Shown here one piece after another: positions 1 to 6,937 of a stretch of 8,941 nucleotides of DNA. The translations under genes were made by a program, and so were the position numbers. Source of the stretch: an uncultured Alphaproteobacteria bacterium (lineage in GTDB: Bacteria > Pseudomonadota > Alphaproteobacteria > RF32 > CAG-239); the NCBI GenBank assembly GCA_900551585.1, contig URWU01000049.1:1-8941 (forward strand). Reading direction: 5' to 3'. The notes beneath the pieces were generated by a model. That model did no database searches, had not been told where the DNA came from, and worked only from the letters and a program-made list of their open reading frames with translations. Positions within the stretch are counted from its first letter, which is position 1. Each line of letters starts with the position of its first letter.

Positions 1-48
1 CGAGATGTAGCTCCGTCTCGTGGGCTCGGAGATGTGTATAAGAGACAG
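1..48 (+). other. Nextera/Tn5 library adapter (P7 end, i7 index, Read 2, mosaic end); not genomic
   Basis: Bases 1-6 match the end of the Illumina P7 sequence. Bases 7-14 (gtagctcc) sit where the 8-base i7 index belongs. Bases 15-29 are the Nextera Read 2 stem, and 30-48 are the 19-base Tn5 mosaic end, AGATGTGTATAAGAGACAG. The reverse complement of the index, GGAGCTAC, is from memory an i7 index of the Nextera XT v2 set. Genomic sequence begins at 49. Any reading frame that crosses 48/49 is artificial. Confidence 0.98.
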
Positions 49-279
49 CTCGTGCGCATGGGTGATAAAAATCGCCTCGATGTCTTCCTGATAAGCTTCC
101 AGAAAACCCGGATCGGCAAAACCCAAATCAATGCCGGGGAAATCATCATTCAAAAAACCGTAACCGCAGTCGACAACAATAATTTTGCCGTCAACAGCAT
201 AAGCATACATATTAAAACCGACTTCTTCGGCACCGCCTAAGGCTACAAAATAAAGCCCTTCTTTATTAAAACAATTCAT
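49..279 (-). CDS. rnj: Ribonuclease J, N-terminal fragment (cut by insert edge)
   Basis: This 77-codon fragment starts at the ATG at 279 and runs into the left adapter, so the C-terminal ~85% of the usual ~550-residue protein is missing. RNase J is a metallo-beta-lactamase/beta-CASP nuclease that matures and degrades RNA in the cytoplasm. Visible features are the opening strand with LGGAEEVGFNMYAY (residues 14-27; the family has LGGxxEIGxN), IIVVDCG at 33-39, PGIDLG at 48-53, and FITHAHE at 71-77. The last is the first part of the zinc-binding HxHxDH motif; the DH lies just past the edge. The frame is closed upstream by a TGA at 298-300, and 279 is the only ATG in frame. The gene follows birA by 27 bases of purine-rich leader, and nuoN-birA-rnj is a familiar alphaproteobacterial order. 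The Shine-Dalgarno is weak (AAAGAG/GAAAAG type). Confidence 0.9.
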
Positions 280-306
280 CTTTTCTTTTTTTCTCTTTCA
301 TCTTTG

Positions 307-1026
307 TTACAGGTAAAAGATATCACCTGCATAAATTTTTTCAATCTTTTCGCCGCATTGCAGCAATAATGTTCCGTTGCCGTCCACTCCGGTAAAAATT
401 CCGGTTTTATCACCATTATTCATGTGTACCAGAATTTCTTTGCCGAGGTTTTTGGCGTCTTTCAGCCAGCGGCTGCGAATATCTTCAAAGCCCTGCTGCC
501 GCCACTGACGATAATTTTCATCAAAAGTCTGCATATAAGCTTTCAGCAAACTCAGGCGGTCGGTTGCAAAACCGGAATCTTTCAAACTGCGGGTCGGGTA
601 AATTATCCCTTCAATTTTCGGCGAGGCCACAATATTGACGCCCATGCCGATAACCAGATAATCGCCCTCGCCTTTCTCCAGCAGAATGCCGGAGATTTTG
701 CAATCATTGACCAAAACATCATTCGGCCATTTCAGGCAGATATCAATCTCGGGAAATAAACGCCGCAGAGTTTCCAACAAGCTGAGCGAGACCAGAAAGA
801 CCATCTGTCCCATATCTTTCAGCTCAACTTCCAGAGCCATGGACATGAATAAGTTGCCGTCCAGCCCAATCCAGCTGCGTCCGCGGCGACCGCGGCCATT
901 GCTCTGTCTTTTGGCGGTTACGACATATTTAGCGCCATTAGCTCTGCTTGTCAAGGTTTTGGCTTCGTCATTCGTGCTGCCGACTTCTTCACAATCAAGC
1001 CACAACCAGTCATTTATCTTATCCAT
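307..1026 (-). CDS. birA: Biotin-[acetyl-CoA-carboxylase] ligase, catalytic-only (class I) type
   Basis: This 239-residue cytoplasmic enzyme activates biotin with ATP to biotinyl-AMP and transfers it to the lysine of a biotin-carrier protein such as AccB. Visible motifs are STN at 17-19, the biotinyl-AMP binding loop GRGRRGRSW at 44-52, KWPND at 99-103, the likely catalytic lysine K110 in DCKISGILLE, and GMGVN at 127-131. A short C-terminal SH3-like domain follows (about 193-239). There is no N-terminal winged helix, so it should not act as a repressor the way E. coli BirA does. The start at 1026 follows GAGGAG at a short distance. The TGA stop of nuoN forms the start of that Shine-Dalgarno (TGAGGAG), giving a 7-base gap and probable translational coupling. 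Its place between nuoN and rnj is typical of Alphaproteobacteria; no functional tie to complex I is implied. Confidence 0.96.
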   Translation of the reverse strand: MDKINDWLWLDCEEVGSTNDEAKTLTSRANGAKYVVTAKRQSNGRGRRGRSWIGLDGNLFMSMALEVELKDMGQMVFLVSLSLLETLRRLFPEIDICLKWPNDVLVNDCKISGILLEKGEGDYLVIGMGVNIVASPKIEGIIYPTRSLKDSGFATDRLSLLKAYMQTFDENYRQWRQQGFEDIRSRWLKDAKNLGKEILVHMNNGDKTGIFTGVDGNGTLLLQCGEKIEKIYAGDIFYL

Positions 1027-1033
1027 CTTCTCC

Positions 1034-2458
1034 TCACAAAACCGGGGTCAGCAGCTTATCAAGCTTATCCATTAAAAATCCGGGGTTCAAAATGGTAATC
1101 AACACAATCAGAATATTAATGAACAGGCAAATGTAAATCCCTTTGTCGGCGCGGTCAAAATTGCGCAGGCGGTTGTCAAAGAACACCGCTTTAATCACAT
1201 CCAGATAAGCCGTCATCAACAGCAAAAGTGCAAACATTGCAATTGCCACCGACCAGTAGCGCCCTTCAATTATCAGATTGTCAACAGCGTCAAGCTTGCC
1301 CAAAAAGCCCAACATAGGCGGCGAGCCGACCATGGACACGATAAAAATCAGCAACGCAACGGAAATATAAGGCTTCTGGGTGAAAGCACCGGTTATCTCT
1401 TCAAGCTTATATAAATATTCGCCATTGCTTTTGAAGCCGAAAAACACCGTGTAGATGCCGGTCATGGCCAGAACATAAATCAGCAGATAGGTAAAACTGG
1501 CGGCAACGCTGTTATAATTAAACGAGACCAAAGTTGCAAAAATAAAACCGAGATGATACAGGGTACTGAATGCAAAAAGCTTGCGGATATTAGTCTCCCT
1601 TATAGCGCTGATAGCGCCCAGCAGCAATGACAAAAAGGCAAAAGTAACCAAAGCCGGTTTGATAAAACTTATCATCGGGAAGAAAACATTGAGGCACAGA
1701 TTGACAAGAGCGCTGTAAGCGGCAAACACCGGAATAATTGTAAAATAACCGCTTATCGGCAGGACGCAGACGCTCAAAACCTCGGCAAACCAGAAATGGA
1801 ACGGTGCCAGCCCGAGCATAAACAGCAATGGTATCAGAATAAAGGCATAGCTTAAAATATTTATCAGGCTGAAAGTTTTCAGAGCGGCAAAATAGTTATA
1901 AACACGGTCATAGTCAAAGCTGCCGGTTTGTTCATAAATCAACCCCAGCCCCAAGGCAAACATCAGTGCAAATATAATCGCAAATTGCAAATAGCGTTTG
2001 GCAATGACCACGACATCAAAATCATCGTCACTCAGATAAATCATCAGATACTGCGTGGCAAAAGAACCGAGCAGCCCGGCAAAAAGCACCAGCAGGTTAT
2101 GCGCGGAAATCATCAGCATCAGCGAGAACAAGGAGCAGACGCCAAGCGTATAATAACTCAAAGACGAGCGATTTTTGTTCAGAAACCATTTGCAGGACAA
2201 GAAAAACCACGTCAGGGCAAAAGCATAAGTACAGAGTTTGTACAAGGTTGTATAAGTATTATTCGCCCAATAAGCCGGCAGGCCGCTGCGATTGTAAAAG
2301 ATGATTGTGTCCGCCGCCGCCAAAACAACAAAGATTTTGGCAATGGTATAAAAAGTTTTGGCCGTTTTCGAGGTTCGATAGCGGTTAACCAAAAACATAA
2401 CCGGCAGGCACAGCAGCAGCAAGAATTCCGGTGATAAGGTAATAAAGTCGATAATCAT
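1034..2458 (-). CDS. nuoN: NADH-quinone oxidoreductase subunit N (antiporter-like), divergent
   Basis: This 474-residue, multi-helix inner-membrane protein is close to the usual NuoN length (~480). It is one of three antiporter-like modules in the membrane arm of complex I. Family signatures are LMLMISAHNLLVLFAG (113-128), APFHFW (218-223), TNIRKLFAFST (289-299), and SPPMLGFLGK (379-388). By-eye alignment shows losses at ion-path positions. The helix-5 glutamate is L130, the helix-7 lysine before PFHxW is M214, and the helix-8 lysine (canonical PKVAA) is V244. The helix-12 lysine is kept as K388. The start is placed at 2458, the second ATG of ATGATG, because AAGGAG then stands 6 bases upstream. 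An upstream ATG at 2485 would overlap nuoM and has no such support; 2461 is also possible. The TAA stop of nuoM runs straight into this Shine-Dalgarno (TAAGGAG), so translation is probably coupled. Confidence 0.9.
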   Translation of the reverse strand: MIIDFITLSPEFLLLLCLPVMFLVNRYRTSKTAKTFYTIAKIFVVLAAADTIIFYNRSGLPAYWANNTYTTLYKLCTYAFALTWFFLSCKWFLNKNRSSLSYYTLGVCSLFSLMLMISAHNLLVLFAGLLGSFATQYLMIYLSDDDFDVVVIAKRYLQFAIIFALMFALGLGLIYEQTGSFDYDRVYNYFAALKTFSLINILSYAFILIPLLFMLGLAPFHFWFAEVLSVCVLPISGYFTIIPVFAAYSALVNLCLNVFFPMISFIKPALVTFAFLSLLLGAISAIRETNIRKLFAFSTLYHLGFIFATLVSFNYNSVAASFTYLLIYVLAMTGIYTVFFGFKSNGEYLYKLEEITGAFTQKPYISVALLIFIVSMVGSPPMLGFLGKLDAVDNLIIEGRYWSVAIAMFALLLLMTAYLDVIKAVFFDNRLRNFDRADKGIYICLFINILIVLITILNPGFLMDKLDKLLTPVL

Positions 2459-2468
2459 CATTTTCTCC

Positions 2469-3905
2469 TTAAGCACCAACCACAAACCACAGCGGTTTGA
2501 TGAAAGACATCAGCAACACAAAGCATACAAAAAGCATGAAGACAAAAGCCGGTTTGGGTAAATCGAGCACGCCGCCGGCATCAACACAGCATTTTTCGCG
2601 GTTGCGCAGGCGGAACAGCTCCTGCAGCAATGCCGCCGATACCAAAATCAGCGAAATGACAACAATCATGCCCATTTTAATATTACCGCTCAAAAGGTTG
2701 GATAATATCAAAAAGTTGTTCAAAAACAATGATGACAACGGCAAGCCGATTCCGGCCAGCGTCATGAAAGAATAAATAACCGAAAGCCGCGGATAAGCGC
2801 AAAGCAGTCCATCATCGCCGACACCCAGACATTCCTGCTGCTTTGCCAGATAATTGGAAATAACCTCAATGCCGGAAACGATAATCAGATAGCTGAAGAA
2901 AGAGAAGCCAATATTGAGCAGAATGACATCATTACGGGTCAAAATGCCCAGCAGATACATAATATAATAAATGGTGATATAGGCAAAAAGCTTATACTGG
3001 CGGTCTTTATTGATAAAGCCGATCAGGGCGATAAACAGCATGGTAATCACGCCGATAATCTGCAACAGCAGGATATAATCGCTGAGATTGTCCGGCAGTT
3101 TGTTCGGCAAAAAGCGGACAAAGCCGTATACTCCGGTCAGAGGAATGATACTCGACACAATGAAAACCAACGGATTTTTGATATTGGCATTAATTGAGGA
3201 AATCCAATAGTGGAACGGCCAAATCGGAATACGCGACAGCAGCGACAGGAAAATAGCCCCCCAGATAAAATATTCAATGGGTTTGGAAGGCGTCATCAGA
3301 CTCAACTGCTGCAACTCGACCATACCGCCCTGATAATTGAACAGCACGACCGTAGCAACGAAAAAGATGACGGCTCCGAGCATATTGTAAAGCAAAAAGC
3401 GGTGAATGAGGCCGCGGCGTTTGATTTCGCCAAACATGCCCATCAGCATAAACAGCGGCAGGAGCATGGCTTCAAAAAAGATATAAAACGAGAAAATATC
3501 GGCAGCAACAAAGAAACCGGTCACCATACTCAAAAATAACAAAGAATAAACCATCAATGATTTTTGCTGCTGGATATGATTGCGAACCCCGATAAAACCG
3601 ATGATAAAAGCAATATGCAGCGCCAAAATCATCAGCAGAGAAAAGACATCAACCCCAAACATAATATTAATATCCGGCGACTCTAACCAGTTAAAAGTCT
3701 CCGTCAGCTGAAAACCCGGTTTGTAAACCTCTATCAGCATGAAAATGCGCCAAATCATGACAATATTGGCAATGACGGCAAAAAGGCTGACATTAAAAAC
3801 ATTGCGGGTTGAACCGTCTTCGGCGTCTTTGGCGGCCAGAGCAAACAGCATGCCCAAAAACGGAATGGCAATAATCAGAGAGAGTAAGGAAAAAGTGTTT
3901 AACAT
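2469..3905 (-). CDS. nuoM: NADH-quinone oxidoreductase subunit M (antiporter-like), divergent
   Basis: This 478-residue polytopic membrane protein is near NuoM length (~490-510). In complex I it forms the middle antiporter-like module. Matching segments include FGVDVFSLLMIL (83-94), YIFFEAMLLPLFMLMG (141-156) with the conserved helix-5 glutamate kept as E145, RIPIWPFHYW (225-234), and YGFVRF (260-265). Changes by eye: the helix-7 lysine (canonical KMPxWPxHxW) is R225, and the LPDAHxEAPTAGS loop is replaced by unrelated sequence at 235-248. The helix-8 lysine is gone (L256 or P255), the conserved helix-10 histidine region (QMLSHG) is lost, and the helix-12 glutamate (canonical GEF) is N397. 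The start at 3905 has AAAGG 8 bases upstream. Only 4 bases separate it from the nuoL stop (TAG), so these genes share a transcript. A cytoplasmic-type loop at about 355-370 carries two cysteines, and CC at 439-440 is another oddity. Confidence 0.9.
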   Translation of the reverse strand: MLNTFSLLSLIIAIPFLGMLFALAAKDAEDGSTRNVFNVSLFAVIANIVMIWRIFMLIEVYKPGFQLTETFNWLESPDINIMFGVDVFSLLMILALHIAFIIGFIGVRNHIQQQKSLMVYSLLFLSMVTGFFVAADIFSFYIFFEAMLLPLFMLMGMFGEIKRRGLIHRFLLYNMLGAVIFFVATVVLFNYQGGMVELQQLSLMTPSKPIEYFIWGAIFLSLLSRIPIWPFHYWISSINANIKNPLVFIVSSIIPLTGVYGFVRFLPNKLPDNLSDYILLLQIIGVITMLFIALIGFINKDRQYKLFAYITIYYIMYLLGILTRNDVILLNIGFSFFSYLIIVSGIEVISNYLAKQQECLGVGDDGLLCAYPRLSVIYSFMTLAGIGLPLSSLFLNNFLILSNLLSGNIKMGMIVVISLILVSAALLQELFRLRNREKCCVDAGGVLDLPKPAFVFMLFVCFVLLMSFIKPLWFVVGA

Positions 3906-3909
3906 TGCC

Positions 3910-5571
3910 CTAGCCTTTCACATAATAGTATAAAACCATGACAGCAACACCCAGCAGGCTCAAACCAAGATAGCCGGCAAACGAGGCTGAGTTAAGTTTT
4001 CCGGCCGTGCGGACCAGAAAAGCCGTTCCTTCGTTCAGCGAACTGATAATCGTGCGCTCAATCAAAATGAAATCGACCAGCAGCCATAAAATGCGGCCGA
4101 TGATTTTTATCGGCGTCAAAATAATGACATCATAAAGTTTTTCAAAATAGTCTTCTTCCTGAATGGCCTCAAAATCGGACAAGGCTTCCAGTTTGCGGAA
4201 AGGATAGACAACAATCAGCAGCAAGAAACCCGAAAAAATGTAGAATACCAGCGGCGGATAATAGCTGTTGTGTCCCATTAATCCGGCAATCAGCAAAATA
4301 ACCGGCAGCAGCAGATACCAGCCGGGATTTTTCAGCAGCGCCATCACGCGTTCGTCAGCGTGTTTCTCGCCAAAATAAACCTGATGATACAAATGCGCCA
4401 AGGCAATAATCAAAAAGGCAATAATCGCCGTGCCGCTGTTATACAATGTCTCGGTGCAATGCGACAGAATGGTCTGAATGACAATAAAAACCGTCAGCAA
4501 TGACAAAACGAACGTAAAACGCAAGCCTGAGATAAAGCCGCCCATTTTTGAGACATAGAGCTCATAAGACGAGGCCTGAAAAATCAGATAAATATTGAGG
4601 CTCAGCAGATAGCTGCAAATTATCAATGCCGGAAGCTGAACATAAAAATCCAAATGGCCGAACGAAATCAGGACATACATATAACTGTAGAACATCATGG
4701 CAAAATAAACGGTCTTTTCTTTGATGTTGTCAATGACCATTGAATTGAGCGCCGCCCAGACAACCGTCAAAACCGCCAAAATCTGAATCAGCGGAATTGA
4801 ATAGCCGGAAACGCTTATCAGCGGCAGGGTTTTAATCAGGATAACCAAACCGGCCAAAGGTGTTGAAGCGCTTAAAATATAAATCATCCGGTTAAAATGC
4901 AGATAACTCAAATCAAGCAGCTGATTGTGAAATAACAGCAGCCCCGATTTTAGGAAAACGCTTACAATCAGCAAAATGGCGACCAAATCGCGATGAGCGC
5001 CGAGCTTTTCAAATTTTGCCAGCTCGCTCAAGTCAAGATTGCCGAGAAAACCGTAAATTATGGCAAAAACCGTGAATAAGCACGTATCGGCAATCAGATT
5101 ATAAAACACATATTTGCGGCGCGCTTCGACTTCATTGATAATATAATAGCCGACAACGCCGACCATACAGCTGCTGATTAAAAGCTGAATCAGGTTATCG
5201 CTGCATAAAAGCAGAATAAAAGCCGCCAGATTAAGGAGAAACATTCCCGATAAGTGCACTTTTTTGGTTTCATCAGGGTTGAAAACGGCTATCAGCATCG
5301 CAATCCATGAAACCAGAAAGACAGGAAAAATCTGCGCATAGTTTTGTGAATTTGACGACAGATTAATATCAACGTGCAGAGCCTGATATCTCAGCCAATG
5401 ATAAGAAAAGCCGGTGTTGGTGCCGACCTGCCAGTTTTGAAAAAAATAAAAGAAAACCAGCCCTGCCGCTGCCCAAACCAGAAAAGCCGCCGCTTTGTTA
5501 TAGCGGATATTCGGAAACAGCCCGGCTGCACAACCCAAGGTCAGCAGAACTAAAAAAGTGTTTATAATCAT
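3910..5571 (-). CDS. nuoL: NADH-quinone oxidoreductase subunit L-like protein, highly divergent and shortened
   Basis: This 553-residue protein with many hydrophobic helices is shorter than usual NuoL (about 600-650). NuoL is the distal antiporter-like module, with a lateral helix that runs along the membrane arm. Identification rests on position ahead of nuoM and nuoN, on LLLCSDNLIQLL (120-131; canonical ADNLLLLF), on KMGGF (342-346), and on the C-terminal block DYFEKLYD (474-481) to the end, which matches the lateral and last-helix region of alphaproteobacterial NuoL. The core is strongly altered: the helix-5 WEGVG motif is SCMVG (E replaced by C135), K208 remains at the helix-7 lysine, but the PLxxWLPDAMxGPTPVSALIHA signature after it is gone. 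The histidines/lysine of helices 8-10 and the GxPPLSGFFSK motif of helix 12 are also missing. The frame is open throughout, so it is not a simple pseudogene. The start at 5571 has only a weak Shine-Dalgarno. A different membrane antiporter-like protein is less likely given the operon. Confidence 0.82.
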   Translation of the reverse strand: MIINTFLVLLTLGCAAGLFPNIRYNKAAAFLVWAAAGLVFFYFFQNWQVGTNTGFSYHWLRYQALHVDINLSSNSQNYAQIFPVFLVSWIAMLIAVFNPDETKKVHLSGMFLLNLAAFILLLCSDNLIQLLISSCMVGVVGYYIINEVEARRKYVFYNLIADTCLFTVFAIIYGFLGNLDLSELAKFEKLGAHRDLVAILLIVSVFLKSGLLLFHNQLLDLSYLHFNRMIYILSASTPLAGLVILIKTLPLISVSGYSIPLIQILAVLTVVWAALNSMVIDNIKEKTVYFAMMFYSYMYVLISFGHLDFYVQLPALIICSYLLSLNIYLIFQASSYELYVSKMGGFISGLRFTFVLSLLTVFIVIQTILSHCTETLYNSGTAIIAFLIIALAHLYHQVYFGEKHADERVMALLKNPGWYLLLPVILLIAGLMGHNSYYPPLVFYIFSGFLLLIVVYPFRKLEALSDFEAIQEEDYFEKLYDVIILTPIKIIGRILWLLVDFILIERTIISSLNEGTAFLVRTAGKLNSASFAGYLGLSLLGVAVMVLYYYVKG

Positions 5572-5616
5572 TAACTTTCAGCGCCTTAATTTAATATAAA
5601 TTATTGTCAATATAAC
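5572..5616 (-). promoter_or_regulatory. Possible promoter region of nuoL-nuoM-nuoN-birA-rnj
   Basis: This very AT-rich leader lies between the putative permease terminator and nuoL. On the minus strand it holds a perfect TTGACA at 5610-5605 followed by ATAATTTATATTAAATTAA. No good -10 stands at 16-18 bases from that box: TATATT is only 6 bases downstream of it. The TATATT could instead pair with a weak upstream TTTTTG-like element at about 17 bases. A promoter somewhere here is reasonable, since nuoL is the first gene after a terminator-like hairpin, but the exact boxes are uncertain. Confidence 0.35.
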
Positions 5617-5640
5617 AAAAATTGAGGCTTTTTAAAGCTC
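5617..5640 (-). terminator. Weak Rho-independent terminator after the permease gene
   Basis: On the minus strand GAGCTT, a 4-base loop and AAGCCTC (one bulged C) form a short hairpin from 5640 to 5624. AATTTTT follows at 5623-5617. It lies about 20 bases past the permease stop, as expected for a terminator. The stem is short and AT-rich, so it may leak. Confidence 0.45.
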
Positions 5641-5660
5641 TTATTGCCGGTTATGAAGAC

Positions 5661-6878
5661 CTAAATGACAATGCTGATGATAAAGGTAATTAAAATAAAC
5701 AACATCAGCAGTAAACCGGTGATAATCAAAAACGGCGACGACCCGGTTTCAACCCGCAGGCGCCAGTTGGCCACAAAAACAGCCAGATAGCTCACCAGAT
5801 AAGCGCCGCTGGCCAAATTGACAATTGCGCTAAAGTCAAAACAGACGGTTGCTAGCCATATCAAAACCGTGGTCAACAGATTGCCGAACGTGCCGAAATG
5901 CCATAATTTTTTAACATAGAAATAGGGCAAAATTCCCTCATGAGCCAAAGAATGGGTTATTCTGAAAATGCTGAAATAAGTGGCGTTAATTCCGGTAACA
6001 AAAGCAATAAAAGCCGTCAGATACAGCAGCCAATATCCCCACTGTCCCATCAGCTTGCCGGCAACGATTGCGACGGCAACATCAGCATTCCGGCGCAGTT
6101 CGGACTCAGGAATATAACTCAAAACAACAAAAGCCAGCCCCATATAAAGCAAGATAACAATGATGATGGTCAGGAAAATACCCCAGGCAATTGTTCTTCG
6201 GGGGTGGCGCACATCTGCCGCCGCATTGGTTATGATTCCATAACCGGCAAAAGCAAAAAAAGTTATGCCGACACTGCCGAGAAAAGCAATCGGTGTCGGG
6301 TGAATATCTCTAAAATCGGGGGCATAATCCAGCTTTGCCACGGCAAAAACAACCAAGCTTAATAAAATCAGCAGTTTGACAGCAACCAGAAAAGTTTCGG
6401 TTTTACCGACGTCCGATGAACCGAGCATATTCAAAAAAGACAAAGCAAAAATTAAAATAGTGGCAAAGAGATTGACGGTAAGCCCGTAATTAAACGTCTC
6501 GCCCAAAAAATTTGCGGCATAAATACCGAAAGATTTGGCCATCATCGAAATCGACACGGCCGAGGTAATGACATAAATCAGCGTCAAAGTTCCCGAAACG
6601 GCTTTGCGCGGATAAGCAATACGGAAGTAATCCGTCAAGCCGCCGGAATCCGGATAGCGACCGGCCAGTTTGGCATAAGAATAACCGGAAAACAAGGCAG
6701 CAACACCGGCCAAAACAAATGACCAATAAGTCATGGCTCCGGCTTGGAGGATTACCTGTCCCAACAAGGCAAAGATTCCGGCGCCGACAATGGAGCCTAT
6801 TCCCATTGCGACTAAATTCAAAAGATTAAGCGGGTAAACTTTTTGTGTTTGTGTTTTGACTGCAGTATTTTCGACCAT
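5661..6878 (-). CDS. APC-superfamily amino-acid permease
   Basis: This 405-residue inner-membrane transporter with about 12 hydrophobic helices is predicted to take up, or exchange, an amino acid. Substrate cannot be read from sequence. The helix-1 unwound substrate-binding motif is clear: GIGSIVGAGIFALLG at 26-40. RYPDSGGLTDY (74-84) matches the conserved loop after helix 2 (YPxSGGxYxY). The helix-6 region FFAFAGYGIITNAAADVRHPRRTI (about 207-230) fits the family, except that the usual glutamate of GFE is G214. The length is a little short of typical 430-480, with a truncated C-terminus after helix 12. The start at 6878 is backed by GAGG 5 bases upstream. That Shine-Dalgarno lies in one arm of an inverted repeat (6881-6917). 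It occupies the place upstream of nuoL where nuoK would be expected in an intact complex I operon, and a weak terminator separates it from nuoL. Confidence 0.92.
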   Translation of the reverse strand: MVENTAVKTQTQKVYPLNLLNLVAMGIGSIVGAGIFALLGQVILQAGAMTYWSFVLAGVAALFSGYSYAKLAGRYPDSGGLTDYFRIAYPRKAVSGTLTLIYVITSAVSISMMAKSFGIYAANFLGETFNYGLTVNLFATILIFALSFLNMLGSSDVGKTETFLVAVKLLILLSLVVFAVAKLDYAPDFRDIHPTPIAFLGSVGITFFAFAGYGIITNAAADVRHPRRTIAWGIFLTIIIVILLYMGLAFVVLSYIPESELRRNADVAVAIVAGKLMGQWGYWLLYLTAFIAFVTGINATYFSIFRITHSLAHEGILPYFYVKKLWHFGTFGNLLTTVLIWLATVCFDFSAIVNLASGAYLVSYLAVFVANWRLRVETGSSPFLIITGLLLMLFILITFIISIVI

Positions 6879-6880
6879 GG

Positions 6881-6917
6881 TTTCCTCGTTATTTCAGCAA
6901 TTGATATAATGAGGAAA
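6881..6917 (-). promoter_or_regulatory. Inverted repeat covering the permease Shine-Dalgarno
   Basis: TTTCCTCGTTAT (6881-6892) and ATAATGAGGAAA (6906-6917) are inverted repeats matching at 11 of 12 positions, around a 13-base spacer. In the permease transcript the downstream arm is ATAACGAGGAAA, which contains the GAGG ribosome-binding site 5 bases before the ATG. If both arms are transcribed, for example from upstream genes, the hairpin would hide the site. Alternatively it is a DNA operator dyad, since the upstream arm overlaps a candidate -10 box. Confidence 0.5.
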
Positions 6918-6930
6918 AGCCTGAATTCAA
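6903..6930 (-). promoter_or_regulatory. Candidate promoter of the permease gene
   Basis: On the minus strand TTGAAT (6930-6925) and TATATC (6908-6903) stand 16 bases apart, each matching 4 of 6 consensus sigma-70 bases. Transcription would begin near 6896, inside the loop of the inverted repeat. In that case only the arm holding the Shine-Dalgarno would be in the message. Confidence 0.3.
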
Positions 6931-6937
6931 TAAGCGT

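Noticed and set aside
34..240. Plus-strand 68-codon open frame at the left end
   Set aside because: It begins inside the adapter and is antisense to the well-supported rnj fragment.
424..1136. Several plus-strand open frames of 60-130 codons opposite birA and the nuoN end
   Set aside because: They are antisense shadows of strongly supported genes, with no recognisable domains and no good start signals. The same applies to the other antisense frames across the window.
2459..2485. Longer nuoN start at 2485 overlapping nuoM
   Set aside because: The added nine residues have no family match, and the ATG lacks a ribosome-binding site, while AAGGAG is well placed for the ATG at 2458.
1034..5571. 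Assigning the three membrane proteins to an Mrp antiporter or a group 4 hydrogenase
   Set aside because: The order L-M-N followed by birA and rnj, the NuoN motifs (TNIRKLFAFST, SPPMLGFLGK) and the NuoL C-terminal block point to complex I. No hydrogenase or Mrp partner genes are visible.
3910..5571. nuoL as a pseudogene
   Set aside because: The frame is open over 553 codons with regular helices and a conserved C-terminus; loss of motifs alone does not show decay.
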